Assembly: GCF_900113115.1 (NCBI RefSeq)
Contig: NZ_FOOF01000021.1
Location: 36,411-100,410 of the forward strand
DNA: 64,000 nt
Source: Duganella sp. CF458
Lineage (GTDB): Bacteria; Pseudomonadota; Gammaproteobacteria; Burkholderiales; Burkholderiaceae_D
Direction: 5' to 3'
In this document: positions 18,580 through 26,908 of the stretch, piece by piece
How the letters are laid out: every line of letters begins with the position of its first letter
Position numbering within the stretch: the first letter of the stretch is position 1
The notes under the pieces: model-generated
The model's input: only the letters and a program-made list of their open reading frames with translations
What the model was told of the DNA's origin: nothing
The model's database searches: none
Position numbers and translations under genes: made by a program

Positions 18580-20147
18580 CCATCACCGGCGAAGCACTCA
18601 TTAGCGGGGTTGCCCTGCGCGGGGAGGGGACCGCACAGCGCGCCTTCAACCCTGGCCTGGAGCAGCAGTTCGGCGAAGAATTCAACGCGGTCAGTGTCGA
18701 GCAGGTGAATGAGGCCTGCCTGCTGGCTGGCGCCGCATTCGATACCTTCCGTTCCACCAGCGACGCCGCGCGCGCGGAATTGCTGGACGCCATTGCGCGA
18801 AACATCCTCGACCTCGGCGTGGAGCTGATCGAGCGCGCCATGGCCGAAACCGGCCTGCCGCAAGCCCGCCTGGAAGGCGAGCGCGCCCGCACCTGCAACC
18901 AGCTCAAGATGTTCGCGGCCCTGCTGCGCGAAGGCTCATGGTGCGACCCGCGCATCGACGTCGCCTTGCCAACCCGCACGCCGCCGCGCGCCGACCTGCG
19001 CTACCGCTTGATCGGCGTCGGCCCGGTGGCAGTCTTCGGCGCTTCCAACTTCCCGCTGGCGTTCTCCGTCGCCGGCGGCGATACCGCTTCCGCGCTCGCC
19101 GCTGGCTGCCCGGTGGTGGTCAAGGCGCACTCCGCCCACCCAGGCACCTCGGAACTGGTGGGCCGCGCGGTGGTTGCCGCGGTAGCCCAATGCGGCTTGC
19201 CGGCTGGCGTGTTCGCCCTGCTGACCGGTAGTGGCAGCCATATCGGCCAGACGCTTGTGGCGCATCCTGCCATCCAGGCGGTCGGCTTTACCGGTTCGCG
19301 CAGCGGCGGTACCGCGCTGATGGCCACCGCCGCGGCGCGCAAGCAGCCGATTCCCGTGTACGCGGAGATGAGCAGTATCAATCCGGTATTCCTGTTGCCG
19401 GAAGCGCTAGCCGGTCGGCCGGACAGCATCGCCGCTGGTTTCGCGGCCTCGCTGACGCTGGGCGTCGGCCAATTCTGTACCAATCCCGGCCTGGTGCTCG
19501 GCATCGAAGGTCCAGGCCTGGAGCGCTTCTGCGCCAGTGCGGCCCAGGCGCTCGGCGGTGTGGCACCGGCAACCATGCTGAGCGCAGGCATCGCCGGCGC
19601 CTACCAGCGCGGCGTGCAGGCGCTGGCATCGCACGCCGAGGTAGCCACTGTTACCGCCATCGCGCACAGCGGCTGCAAAGGCGGCGCCGCGCTGTTCCGC
19701 ACCACCGCGCAGGCATTCCTGTCGCAGCACGCACTGTCGGATGAGGTATTCGGCCCCGCTTCGCTGGTGATCGCCTGCCGCGACATCGACCAGATGATCG
19801 CCGTGGCGGAACATCTGGAAGGCCAACTGACAGCAACTTTGCAGATGGCGGACGGCGACGCCGAGACCGCGCGCAAGCTGCTGCCTGTGCTGGAGCGCAA
19901 GGCCGGCCGCATCCTGGCCAACGGCTACCCGACCGGCGTTGAAGTGACCAGTGCCATGGTGCACGGCGGCCCGTTCCCTTCCACCTCGGACGGGCGCAGC
20001 ACCTCGGTCGGCACGGCGGCAATCTACCGCTTCCTGCGCGCCGTGTGTTACCAGGACTTGCCTGCCACGCTGCTGCCGCCGGTGCTGCAGGATGCAAACC
20101 AGGGCAATACATGGCGGCGCCGCGACGGCGTGCTCGGGCAGCACTAA
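18576..20147 (+). CDS. 2-oxoglutarate semialdehyde (2,5-dioxovalerate) dehydrogenase
   Basis: A 523-residue NAD(P)-dependent aldehyde dehydrogenase. The catalytic Cys is C301 in GQFCTNPG and the general base Glu is E264 in YAEMSS; the substrate-binding region VGPVAVFGASNFPLAFS is intact. Aldehyde dehydrogenases of this type with TNPG after the catalytic Cys are the 2-oxoglutarate semialdehyde dehydrogenases of oxidative sugar pathways. It carries out the last step, delivering 2-oxoglutarate to the TCA cycle. It overlaps the previous gene by 4 bp and is followed 28 bp later by the sugar dehydrogenase. Confidence 0.9.
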   Translation: MTITGEALISGVALRGEGTAQRAFNPGLEQQFGEEFNAVSVEQVNEACLLAGAAFDTFRSTSDAARAELLDAIARNILDLGVELIERAMAETGLPQARLEGERARTCNQLKMFAALLREGSWCDPRIDVALPTRTPPRADLRYRLIGVGPVAVFGASNFPLAFSVAGGDTASALAAGCPVVVKAHSAHPGTSELVGRAVVAAVAQCGLPAGVFALLTGSGSHIGQTLVAHPAIQAVGFTGSRSGGTALMATAAARKQPIPVYAEMSSINPVFLLPEALAGRPDSIAAGFAASLTLGVGQFCTNPGLVLGIEGPGLERFCASAAQALGGVAPATMLSAGIAGAYQRGVQALASHAEVATVTAIAHSGCKGGAALFRTTAQAFLSQHALSDEVFGPASLVIACRDIDQMIAVAEHLEGQLTATLQMADGDAETARKLLPVLERKAGRILANGYPTGVEVTSAMVHGGPFPSTSDGRSTSVGTAAIYRFLRAVCYQDLPATLLPPVLQDANQGNTWRRRDGVLGQH

Positions 20148-20175
20148 AACAATACAGTAAAAATACGGAGACACC

Positions 20176-20943
20176 ATGACCCAAGCAGCAAACTACCCGA
20201 GCCTCCAGGGAAAACGGGTATTTGTCACCGGCGGCGGCACCGGCATCGGCGCCAGTATCGTCGAGGCCTTTGCAAAGCAGGGCGCCAGCGTGGCGTTCGT
20301 CGACATTGCGCAAGCGGATAGCGAAACGCTGTGCGACGCCATTGCCGCCAGCGGCGCCGGGCGGCCACTGTTCCGCGCCTGCGACATCACCGACATTGCG
20401 GCGCTGCAGCACACGATGAAGGAGTTGGCAGCGGAGCTGGGCGATTTTGACGTGCTGGTCAACAATGCTGCCAACGACCAGCGTCATAGTGTCGAAGATG
20501 TGACTCCGGAGTACTGGGACCAGCGCATCGCGATCAATCAACGCCCCTTGTTCTTCACTTGCCAGGCAGTGCTGCCGGGCATGAAGGCCAAGGGCGGCGG
20601 CTCCATCATCAATATCGGTTCGATCTCCTGGATCGCCAAAGGCGCCGGCTATCCCGTGTACGCGACTGCCAAAGCCGCGACCCACGGGCTGACGCGCGGC
20701 ATGGCGCGCGACCTCGGCAAGCACAACGTGCGTGTCAATACGGTCACGCCGGGCTGGGTCATGACCCAGCGCCAGGTGGACCTGTGGGTCGACGCCGCGG
20801 CGGAAGAGGAAATCGCCCGCAGCCAGTGCCTGCCGGGCAAGCTGCTGCCGCAACATATCGCTGCCATGTGCCTGTTCCTGGGCGCCGATGACAGCGCCAT
20901 GTGCACGGCGCAGGATTTTATCGTCGATGCAGGCTGGGTTTAA
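20176..20943 (+). CDS. SDR L-arabinose/D-galactose 1-dehydrogenase
   Basis: A 255-residue classical short-chain dehydrogenase. The cofactor motif TGGGTGIG is at the N-terminus, NNAAND follows, and the catalytic triad is S149, Y162 and K166 (in YATAK). In this operon it is the only oxidoreductase that could do the first step, oxidation of L-arabinose (and probably D-galactose) to the 1,4-lactone. SDRs of this type are known from beta- and alphaproteobacterial arabinose and galactose oxidation. Good ribosome site (CGGAG) upstream. The choice between arabinose and galactose as main substrate is open; DgoD at the left edge of the locus suggests both may be used. Confidence 0.85.
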   Translation: MTQAANYPSLQGKRVFVTGGGTGIGASIVEAFAKQGASVAFVDIAQADSETLCDAIAASGAGRPLFRACDITDIAALQHTMKELAAELGDFDVLVNNAANDQRHSVEDVTPEYWDQRIAINQRPLFFTCQAVLPGMKAKGGGSIINIGSISWIAKGAGYPVYATAKAATHGLTRGMARDLGKHNVRVNTVTPGWVMTQRQVDLWVDAAAEEEIARSQCLPGKLLPQHIAAMCLFLGADDSAMCTAQDFIVDAGWV

Positions 20944-20955
20944 CAGGAGGCAGCC

Positions 20956-22833
20956 ATGCTGAAGCTCGCCCTCCCGGTGTTGCTGCTGGCCGCCCAGGCA
21001 TGCGCCGTCGCGCACGACATCGCCAGCCCTGACAAGCAAATCAAGGTGCAGTTTGAACTGTCGCCGCGCGGCGAGCCGACCTACGCGGTCGCACGCGCCG
21101 GCCAGCCGGTGCTGCTGGCTTCCCGCCTCGGCCTGCAACTGCAGTCGACCGACCTGACGCGCAGCCTGCGCCTGGCTTCGGCCGGCGCGGTGCAGCGCAT
21201 TTCCGAAAACTACACGCTGGCCACAGGCAAGCGCCGCAATAACCATTACGAAGCCAACGAACGCCGCTTCTCCTTGCGCGATAGGCGGGGGCGCATGCTC
21301 GATATCGTGTTCCGCGTTTCCAACGACGGTGTGGCGTTCCGCTACGAGACTGCCGGTGGCACGGTACGCAGCGAGGCCACCAGTTTCGCCTTCCCCGGTG
21401 CTGCCCGTGCGTGGCTGCAGCCGATGTCGGTGGCGCAGACCGGCTGGGCCAATACCAACCCCTCATACGAAGAGTACTACCAGGCCGATATCCCGGTCGG
21501 CACCGCGTCCCCGCTGCCATCGGGCTGGGTCTTCCCGGCGCTGTTCCGCAGCGGCGACAACTGGGTGGCGCTGACCGAGGCCGGCATGGACGGCAGCTGG
21601 CACGCCTCGCGCCTGCAGGACAAGTCGCCGGGCGGCGTATACCGCATCGGCGGCCCGAGCGCGCCGGAAGTGTTCCCCGGCGGCGCCCTGATGGGCAGCG
21701 GTGCCATCTCGCCATGGCGCGTGCTGGCCCTGGGGCCGTTGGCCACCGTCATGCAGTCGACGCTGGGTACCGACCTTGCCGCACCAGCGATTCCTTTCGA
21801 CGCAAGCCTGGTGCGGCCGGGGCACGCTTCGTGGAGCTGGGCCATCCTGAAAGACGATGCCACCGTATTCGATGTGCAGAAGAAGTTCATCGACTATGCG
21901 GTGCAGATGAAGTGGGATTACACCCTGGTCGACGCCGACTGGGACCGCAAGATCGGCTACGACAAGATGCGTGAGCTGGCGCGCTACGCGGCGGGGAAGG
22001 GCGTCGGCCTGCTGGCCTGGTACAACTCCTCCGGCAGCTGGAACAAGACGGAGTATTCGCCCAAGGGCAAGTTGCTGACGCGCGAGGCGCGCCGTGCGGA
22101 ATTTACGCGCCTGCGTGAAATGGGCATACAAGGCGTGAAAATCGACTTCTTCGGCGGCGACGGCCAGTCATTTATCGCTTACTACGTCGACATCCTGAAG
22201 GATGCGGCGGAAGCCGGCCTGCTGGTCAACTTCCATGGCGCCACGCTGCCCCGCGGCTGGAGCCGCACCTATCCCAACCTGATGACGGCCGAAGCGGTGC
22301 GCGGCTTCGAGTTCTCGACATTCGAACAGGGCTGGCAGGACAAGGTGGCCGCGCACGCCGCCATGGTGCCGTTCGCACGCAACCTGTTCGACCCGATGGA
22401 CTTCACACCAATGGCTTTCGGTGACATTCCCAACATCAGGCGCGCTACCCGCAACGGCTTTGAGCTGGCGGAAGCGGTACTGTTCACTTCCGGCATCCAG
22501 CACTTCGCTGAAATCCCCGAGGGCATGGCGACCGCCCCGGCCTATGTGCAGGACCTGCTGCGCAACCTGCCGCGTAGCTGGGACGATGTACGCTTTGTCG
22601 ACGGTGTGCCGGCGCGCTACGTCGTGCTGGCGCGCCGGGCAGGCGATACCTGGTATGTGGCAGGTTTCAACGCGCAGGACAGCGCGCAGGAGGTGTCGGT
22701 GGATCTTGGCGCAGGCACCCTGGTGACCGATGGCGCCGGCGAGCGCGAATTCAGCCAGCGCCCCACCGCCGCGGGCAGGCAGCAAATCACGATGCAGCCA
22801 CGCGGCGGCTTCGTTGCGGTATTCAAACAATAA
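20956..22833 (+). CDS. Secreted GH97 glycosidase, retaining type (alpha-galactosidase or beta-L-arabinopyranosidase)
   Basis: This 625-residue protein has a Sec signal (hydrophobic run to ACAVAHD) and the GH97 domain order: N-terminal beta-supersandwich, central (beta/alpha)8 barrel, C-terminal beta domain. In GH97 the inverting SusB-like glucosidases use Glu bases. The retaining branch has an Asp nucleophile on the barrel, and here D397 in VKIDFFGGD is at that position, with E446 in MTAEAVRG as likely acid/base. That places it with alpha-galactosidases and the beta-L-arabinopyranosidase of Bacteroides rather than with glucosidases. Beta-L-arabinopyranose and alpha-galactose are both found on arabinogalactan side chains, which suits this locus. 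Ribosome site AGGAGG. Confidence 0.85.
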   Translation: MLKLALPVLLLAAQACAVAHDIASPDKQIKVQFELSPRGEPTYAVARAGQPVLLASRLGLQLQSTDLTRSLRLASAGAVQRISENYTLATGKRRNNHYEANERRFSLRDRRGRMLDIVFRVSNDGVAFRYETAGGTVRSEATSFAFPGAARAWLQPMSVAQTGWANTNPSYEEYYQADIPVGTASPLPSGWVFPALFRSGDNWVALTEAGMDGSWHASRLQDKSPGGVYRIGGPSAPEVFPGGALMGSGAISPWRVLALGPLATVMQSTLGTDLAAPAIPFDASLVRPGHASWSWAILKDDATVFDVQKKFIDYAVQMKWDYTLVDADWDRKIGYDKMRELARYAAGKGVGLLAWYNSSGSWNKTEYSPKGKLLTREARRAEFTRLREMGIQGVKIDFFGGDGQSFIAYYVDILKDAAEAGLLVNFHGATLPRGWSRTYPNLMTAEAVRGFEFSTFEQGWQDKVAAHAAMVPFARNLFDPMDFTPMAFGDIPNIRRATRNGFELAEAVLFTSGIQHFAEIPEGMATAPAYVQDLLRNLPRSWDDVRFVDGVPARYVVLARRAGDTWYVAGFNAQDSAQEVSVDLGAGTLVTDGAGEREFSQRPTAAGRQQITMQPRGGFVAVFKQ

Positions 22834-22846
22834 ACAAGGAGATGCT

Positions 22847-24376
22847 ATGAAGAAGACGATGATCGCTTTGGCCATGCTCACCGCAGGCCTTGCGCAAGCT
22901 GCCACCACAGTAACGGTCGACACTGCCAAACCCGGCCCGGTGATCAACAAGGACGTCTATGGCCAGTTCGCCGAACACCTCGGCACCGGCATCTACGGCG
23001 GCATGTGGGTGGGCCCGAAATCGAAGATTCCCAACACGCGCGGCTGGCGCAATGACGTGATCGGCGCCCTGAAAAAACTGCACGTGCCGCTGGTACGCTG
23101 GCCGGGCGGCTGCTTCGCCGATGAATATCACTGGCGCGAAGGCATCGGCCCGCGCAACAAGCGTCCGGTCAAGATCAATACCATGTGGGGCGGCGTCGAC
23201 GAGGACAATGCCGTCGGCACCCATGAATTCTTCGACCTGGTCGAACAACTGGGCGCGGACGCCTACGTGAACGGCAACCTGGGTACCGGCTCGCCGCAGG
23301 AAATGGCGGAATGGCTGGAATATATGACGTCCGATAACAAGTCCACCCTGCCGGAATTGCGCCGCAAGAATGGCCGCGACAAGCCATTCAAGGTGGCCTA
23401 CTTCGCCGTCGGTAACGAAGCCTGGGGCTGCGGCGGCAATATGAAGCCGGATTATTACGCGAACCTGTACCGCCAGAGCGCCACCTTCCTCAAGACCCCA
23501 CCGGCGGGACGCCCGAAATTAGTCGCCAGCGGCGGCAACGATAACGACACCACCTGGACGGAGGAGTTGAGCAAGTCGGCCAAGAACATGACGGACGGTA
23601 TCAGCTTCCACTACTACACCATCCCGACCGGAAAATGGGAAGTGAAGGGGGCCGCGACCGGCTTCCCGGCCAACGAATGGTTCTCCACCCTGAACGCGAC
23701 CATGCGCATGGAAGACCATATCCGCAACAACGTGGCGGTCCTGGACAGGAACGACCCTGAGAAGAAGCTGGGCTTCTACGTCGACGAATGGGGTACCTGG
23801 TACGACGTCGAGAAGGGCACCAACGCCGGCTTCCTGTACCAGCAGAATACCCTGCGCGATGCGGTGGTGGCGGCGCTGAACTTCAACATCTTCCACGACC
23901 ACGCCGACCGCGTGCGCATGACCAATATTGCGCAGATGGTCAATGTGCTGCAAGCCATGGTGTTGACCGATAACGAGAAGATGCTGCTGACTCCGACCTA
24001 CCACGCCTACGAAATGTACGTGCCGTTCCAGGGCGCGACCACGCTGCCGCTGGCACTGGAAGGTAACCGCAAGTACGCCTCCGGAGACAAGAGTATTGCG
24101 CAGGTGAGCGCTTCGGCTGCACGCGGCAAGGATGGCAAGGTTTACGTGGCGCTGGTGAATACCCACCCGAGCGATGCGGAAGAAGTAAACATCGCTGGAG
24201 TAGGCGACCGCAAGGCCAGCGCGCGCGTGCTGACTGCCAACGAGATGGATGCGCATAACACCTTCGCGAAGCCGGATGCGGTGAAACCGGCGCCCATCGC
24301 CGTTCAGGCCAGCGGCGGCAAGCTGACGGTGAAGATGCCTGCCAAGTCTGTCGTGGTGGTGGCAATCGGGGGCTGA
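22847..24376 (+). CDS. Secreted alpha-L-arabinofuranosidase, GH51
   Basis: Starting from the ATG at 22847 (AAGGAG six bases upstream; signal peptide MKKTMIALAMLTAGLAQA), the product is 509 residues. It is a GH51 retaining alpha-L-arabinofuranosidase: (beta/alpha)8 barrel with acid/base E191 in VGNEAWGCGG and nucleophile E314 in VDEWGTW, followed by a C-terminal beta-sandwich. Most GH51 enzymes are cytoplasmic; this one is exported and would remove terminal arabinofuranose from arabinan in the periplasm or outside the cell. An upstream in-frame ATG at 22730 lies inside the GH97 gene and is not used. Confidence 0.92.
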   Translation: MKKTMIALAMLTAGLAQAATTVTVDTAKPGPVINKDVYGQFAEHLGTGIYGGMWVGPKSKIPNTRGWRNDVIGALKKLHVPLVRWPGGCFADEYHWREGIGPRNKRPVKINTMWGGVDEDNAVGTHEFFDLVEQLGADAYVNGNLGTGSPQEMAEWLEYMTSDNKSTLPELRRKNGRDKPFKVAYFAVGNEAWGCGGNMKPDYYANLYRQSATFLKTPPAGRPKLVASGGNDNDTTWTEELSKSAKNMTDGISFHYYTIPTGKWEVKGAATGFPANEWFSTLNATMRMEDHIRNNVAVLDRNDPEKKLGFYVDEWGTWYDVEKGTNAGFLYQQNTLRDAVVAALNFNIFHDHADRVRMTNIAQMVNVLQAMVLTDNEKMLLTPTYHAYEMYVPFQGATTLPLALEGNRKYASGDKSIAQVSASAARGKDGKVYVALVNTHPSDAEEVNIAGVGDRKASARVLTANEMDAHNTFAKPDAVKPAPIAVQASGGKLTVKMPAKSVVVVAIGG

Positions 24377-24377
24377 G

Positions 24378-25895
24378 ATGGAGAATATTTCTGTTCAGCG
24401 CCGCATGCTGCTGCGCACGGCGGCAGCCGGCGCGGTGCTGGCAACGGTCGGCGGTTGCGGCGGCGGTAGCGGAGCTTCCACGACCGCCTCCGCGCCAGTG
24501 GCAACGCCGCCGGTGGTGCCTCCGGTGGTGCCGCCCGCCGCCACGGTCGCCTTCACCAATGTATCGGTGCATGATCCGTCTGTGATCAAGGCCGCCGATA
24601 CCTACTATGTGTTCGGGTCCCACCTGGCGGCGGCCAAGACCGTAGACTGGATGAACTGGACCAAGATTGCCGATGGCGTGAATGCCGGCAACCCATTGTT
24701 CAACAACGTCACCGTGGCCCTGGCCGAGACATTAAGCTGGGCGCAGACCGATACGCTGTGGGCTCCGGACGTGGCCAGGCTGGATGATGGCAAGTTCTAC
24801 ATGTACTACTGCGCTTGCAAAGGCGATTCGCCACGCTCCGCCCTTGGGGTTGCGGTGGCGGACAAGGTGGAAGGCCCTTACGTCAACAAACAGCTGTTGC
24901 TGAAGTCCGGCATGTGGGGTGAAGCCAGCCCCGATGGCACCATCTACGATGCGGCCAAACATCCGAACGTGGTCGACCCGAACGTCTTCCGCGATAGCGG
25001 CGGCAAGCTATGGATGGTGTACGGCTCATATTCGGGCGGCATCTTCATCATGGAGATGGACCCGGTCACCGGCCTGCCCAAGCCGGGCCAGGGTTACGGC
25101 AAGCACCTAATGGGCGGCAACCATGCGCGCATCGAAGGCGCGTATGTGTTGTATAGCCCCGACAGCAAGTACTACTACCTGTTCGTGTCGTTCGGCGGCC
25201 TGGATGCCAACGGCGGCTACAACATGCGCGTCGCCCGGTCCCTGAATCCGGACGGTCCTTACGTGGATGGGGCAGGCACCGACATGGCGGCCGTCAAGGC
25301 CAATCCGGCATTGCCGCTGTTCGACGACGCCAGCATCGCTCCGCACGGCCAGAAGCTGATGGGCAACCACCAGTTCATCCTGGCGAGCGGCGAGAGCGGT
25401 ACTGCACTGGGCTATGTGTCGCCGGGCCATAACTCGGCTTACTACGACGCTGCAACAGGCAAGTACTTCCTGGTTTTCCATACCCGCTTCCCGGGGCAAG
25501 GAGAGGCGCACGAAGTGCGCGTGCACGAAATGTTCATCAATGCCGATGGCTGGCCGGTCGTCGCGCCCTTCCGCTACGTACCATCTTCGGCGGGGGTGAC
25601 GGCCGCCGATGCCGCCGGCACGTATAAGGTGATCAACCACGGCAAGGACATTTCTGCGGCCATCAAGCAATCGCAGGCCGTTGTCCTGGCTGCAGGCGGT
25701 ACCGTCAGCGGGGCGATGTCGGGTACCTGGGCGCACCAGGGCGGCAATCAGCTCAGCATCACGCTGTCTGACGGGACGACCTACAATGGGGTATTGTCGC
25801 GCCAGTGGAATGCCAATGCCGATGCCTTCGCGGTGACCTTCACTGTGCAGTCAAAGGCAGGCGTTTCGCTTTGGGGCGCGAGGACGGGGAGCTGA
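24378..25895 (+). CDS. GH43 endo-arabinanase, lipoprotein
   Basis: A 505-residue protein beginning with RRMLLRTAAAGAVLATVGGC, a lipoprotein signal with the lipobox Cys at about residue 32 and a twin-Arg pair, then a Ser/Ala/Pro-rich linker. The propeller domain has the GH43 residues: Asp in SVHDPSV, Asp in VVDPNVF, Glu in RIEGAYV. The last ~100 residues resemble the C-terminal beta-barrel of extracellular endo-alpha-1,5-arabinanases. Surface anchoring fits an enzyme that cuts the polymer before uptake. It starts 1 bp after the GH51 stop. Confidence 0.87.
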   Translation: MENISVQRRMLLRTAAAGAVLATVGGCGGGSGASTTASAPVATPPVVPPVVPPAATVAFTNVSVHDPSVIKAADTYYVFGSHLAAAKTVDWMNWTKIADGVNAGNPLFNNVTVALAETLSWAQTDTLWAPDVARLDDGKFYMYYCACKGDSPRSALGVAVADKVEGPYVNKQLLLKSGMWGEASPDGTIYDAAKHPNVVDPNVFRDSGGKLWMVYGSYSGGIFIMEMDPVTGLPKPGQGYGKHLMGGNHARIEGAYVLYSPDSKYYYLFVSFGGLDANGGYNMRVARSLNPDGPYVDGAGTDMAAVKANPALPLFDDASIAPHGQKLMGNHQFILASGESGTALGYVSPGHNSAYYDAATGKYFLVFHTRFPGQGEAHEVRVHEMFINADGWPVVAPFRYVPSSAGVTAADAAGTYKVINHGKDISAAIKQSQAVVLAAGGTVSGAMSGTWAHQGGNQLSITLSDGTTYNGVLSRQWNANADAFAVTFTVQSKAGVSLWGARTGS

Positions 25896-25897
25896 GT

Positions 25898-26908
25898 ATG
25901 AGCAGATGGATCTTGGGTGCCGGTTTTCTGCTGGCGCTGCTGGCGCAGTTGGCGCAGGCGGGCCAGGTGAGCGTGCACGATCCGGTGATGGCGAAGCAGG
26001 GCGATACCTATTACCTGTATTCGACCGGGCCTGGCATCGCTTTCTACAGCTCGAAGGACATGCGGCACTGGAGGCCGGAAGGCCGCGTCTTCCCCGGCCA
26101 TCCCGCCGCTGCCGCCAAGGCGGCGCCGGGCTTCGACGACCATGTGTGGGCGCCGGATATCCAGCATCACGACGGCAAGTACCTGCTGTATTACTCCGTC
26201 TCCGCATTCGGCAAGAATACTTCGGCTATCGGTGTGACCGTCAACAAGACGCTGGACCCTCGTTCGCCCGACTACAAATGGGAAGACCAGGGCATCGTCG
26301 TGCAATCGGTGCCGGGCCGCGACATCTGGAATGCGATCGATTCCAATGTGGTGGAAGACGAAAAAGGCAGCGGGTGGATGGCGTTCGGCTCGTTCTGGGG
26401 CGGCATCAAGCTGGTCAAGCTGAATGAAGCCTGGACGCGCCCGGCAGAGCCGCAAGTCTGGAGCACCATCGCAGCGCGGGAACGCCCGGCCTTTGTAAAG
26501 GATGACAGCGGCGGGCCGGCGGAAATCGAGGCGCCGTTCATCTTCCGCAAGAGCGGCTGGTATTACCTGTTCGTCTCATGGGGCCTCTGCTGCCAGAAGG
26601 AGAAGAGTACTTATCACGTCGTCGTCGGCCGCTCGCGCGCTGTCACCGGGCCATATCTGGACAAAGATGGCAAGGATCTGGCGCTCGGCGGCGGCTCGCT
26701 GGTAGTGCAGGGGAACGCGAAGTGGAAGGCGCTCGGCCACAACAGCGCATACACCTTCGACGGCAAGGACGTGATGGTGTTGCATGCTTACGAAACAGCC
26801 GACAAATACCTGCAGAAGCTGAAGGTCATGGAGATGCACTGGGATGGCGCCGGCTGGCCGATGGTCGACGCAGCGGAACTGGACAGCTACCGAAGCGTGC
26901 AACAATGA
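25898..26908 (+). CDS. Secreted GH43 endo-1,5-alpha-L-arabinanase
   Basis: With the ATG at 25898 (2 bp after the preceding stop) the product is 336 residues with a signal peptide ending at AQAGQ. It is a single-domain GH43 arabinanase. The active-site residues are Asp in SVHDPVM, Asp in NAIDSNVV and Glu in AEIEAPF, and the stretch HVWAPDIQ is typical of endo-arabinanases. It would cut the alpha-1,5-arabinan backbone to oligosaccharides. Its stop overlaps the GH127 start (ATGA). The in-frame ATG at 25805 is inside the previous gene and would hide the signal peptide. Confidence 0.88.
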   Translation: MSRWILGAGFLLALLAQLAQAGQVSVHDPVMAKQGDTYYLYSTGPGIAFYSSKDMRHWRPEGRVFPGHPAAAAKAAPGFDDHVWAPDIQHHDGKYLLYYSVSAFGKNTSAIGVTVNKTLDPRSPDYKWEDQGIVVQSVPGRDIWNAIDSNVVEDEKGSGWMAFGSFWGGIKLVKLNEAWTRPAEPQVWSTIAARERPAFVKDDSGGPAEIEAPFIFRKSGWYYLFVSWGLCCQKEKSTYHVVVGRSRAVTGPYLDKDGKDLALGGGSLVVQGNAKWKALGHNSAYTFDGKDVMVLHAYETADKYLQKLKVMEMHWDGAGWPMVDAAELDSYRSVQQ

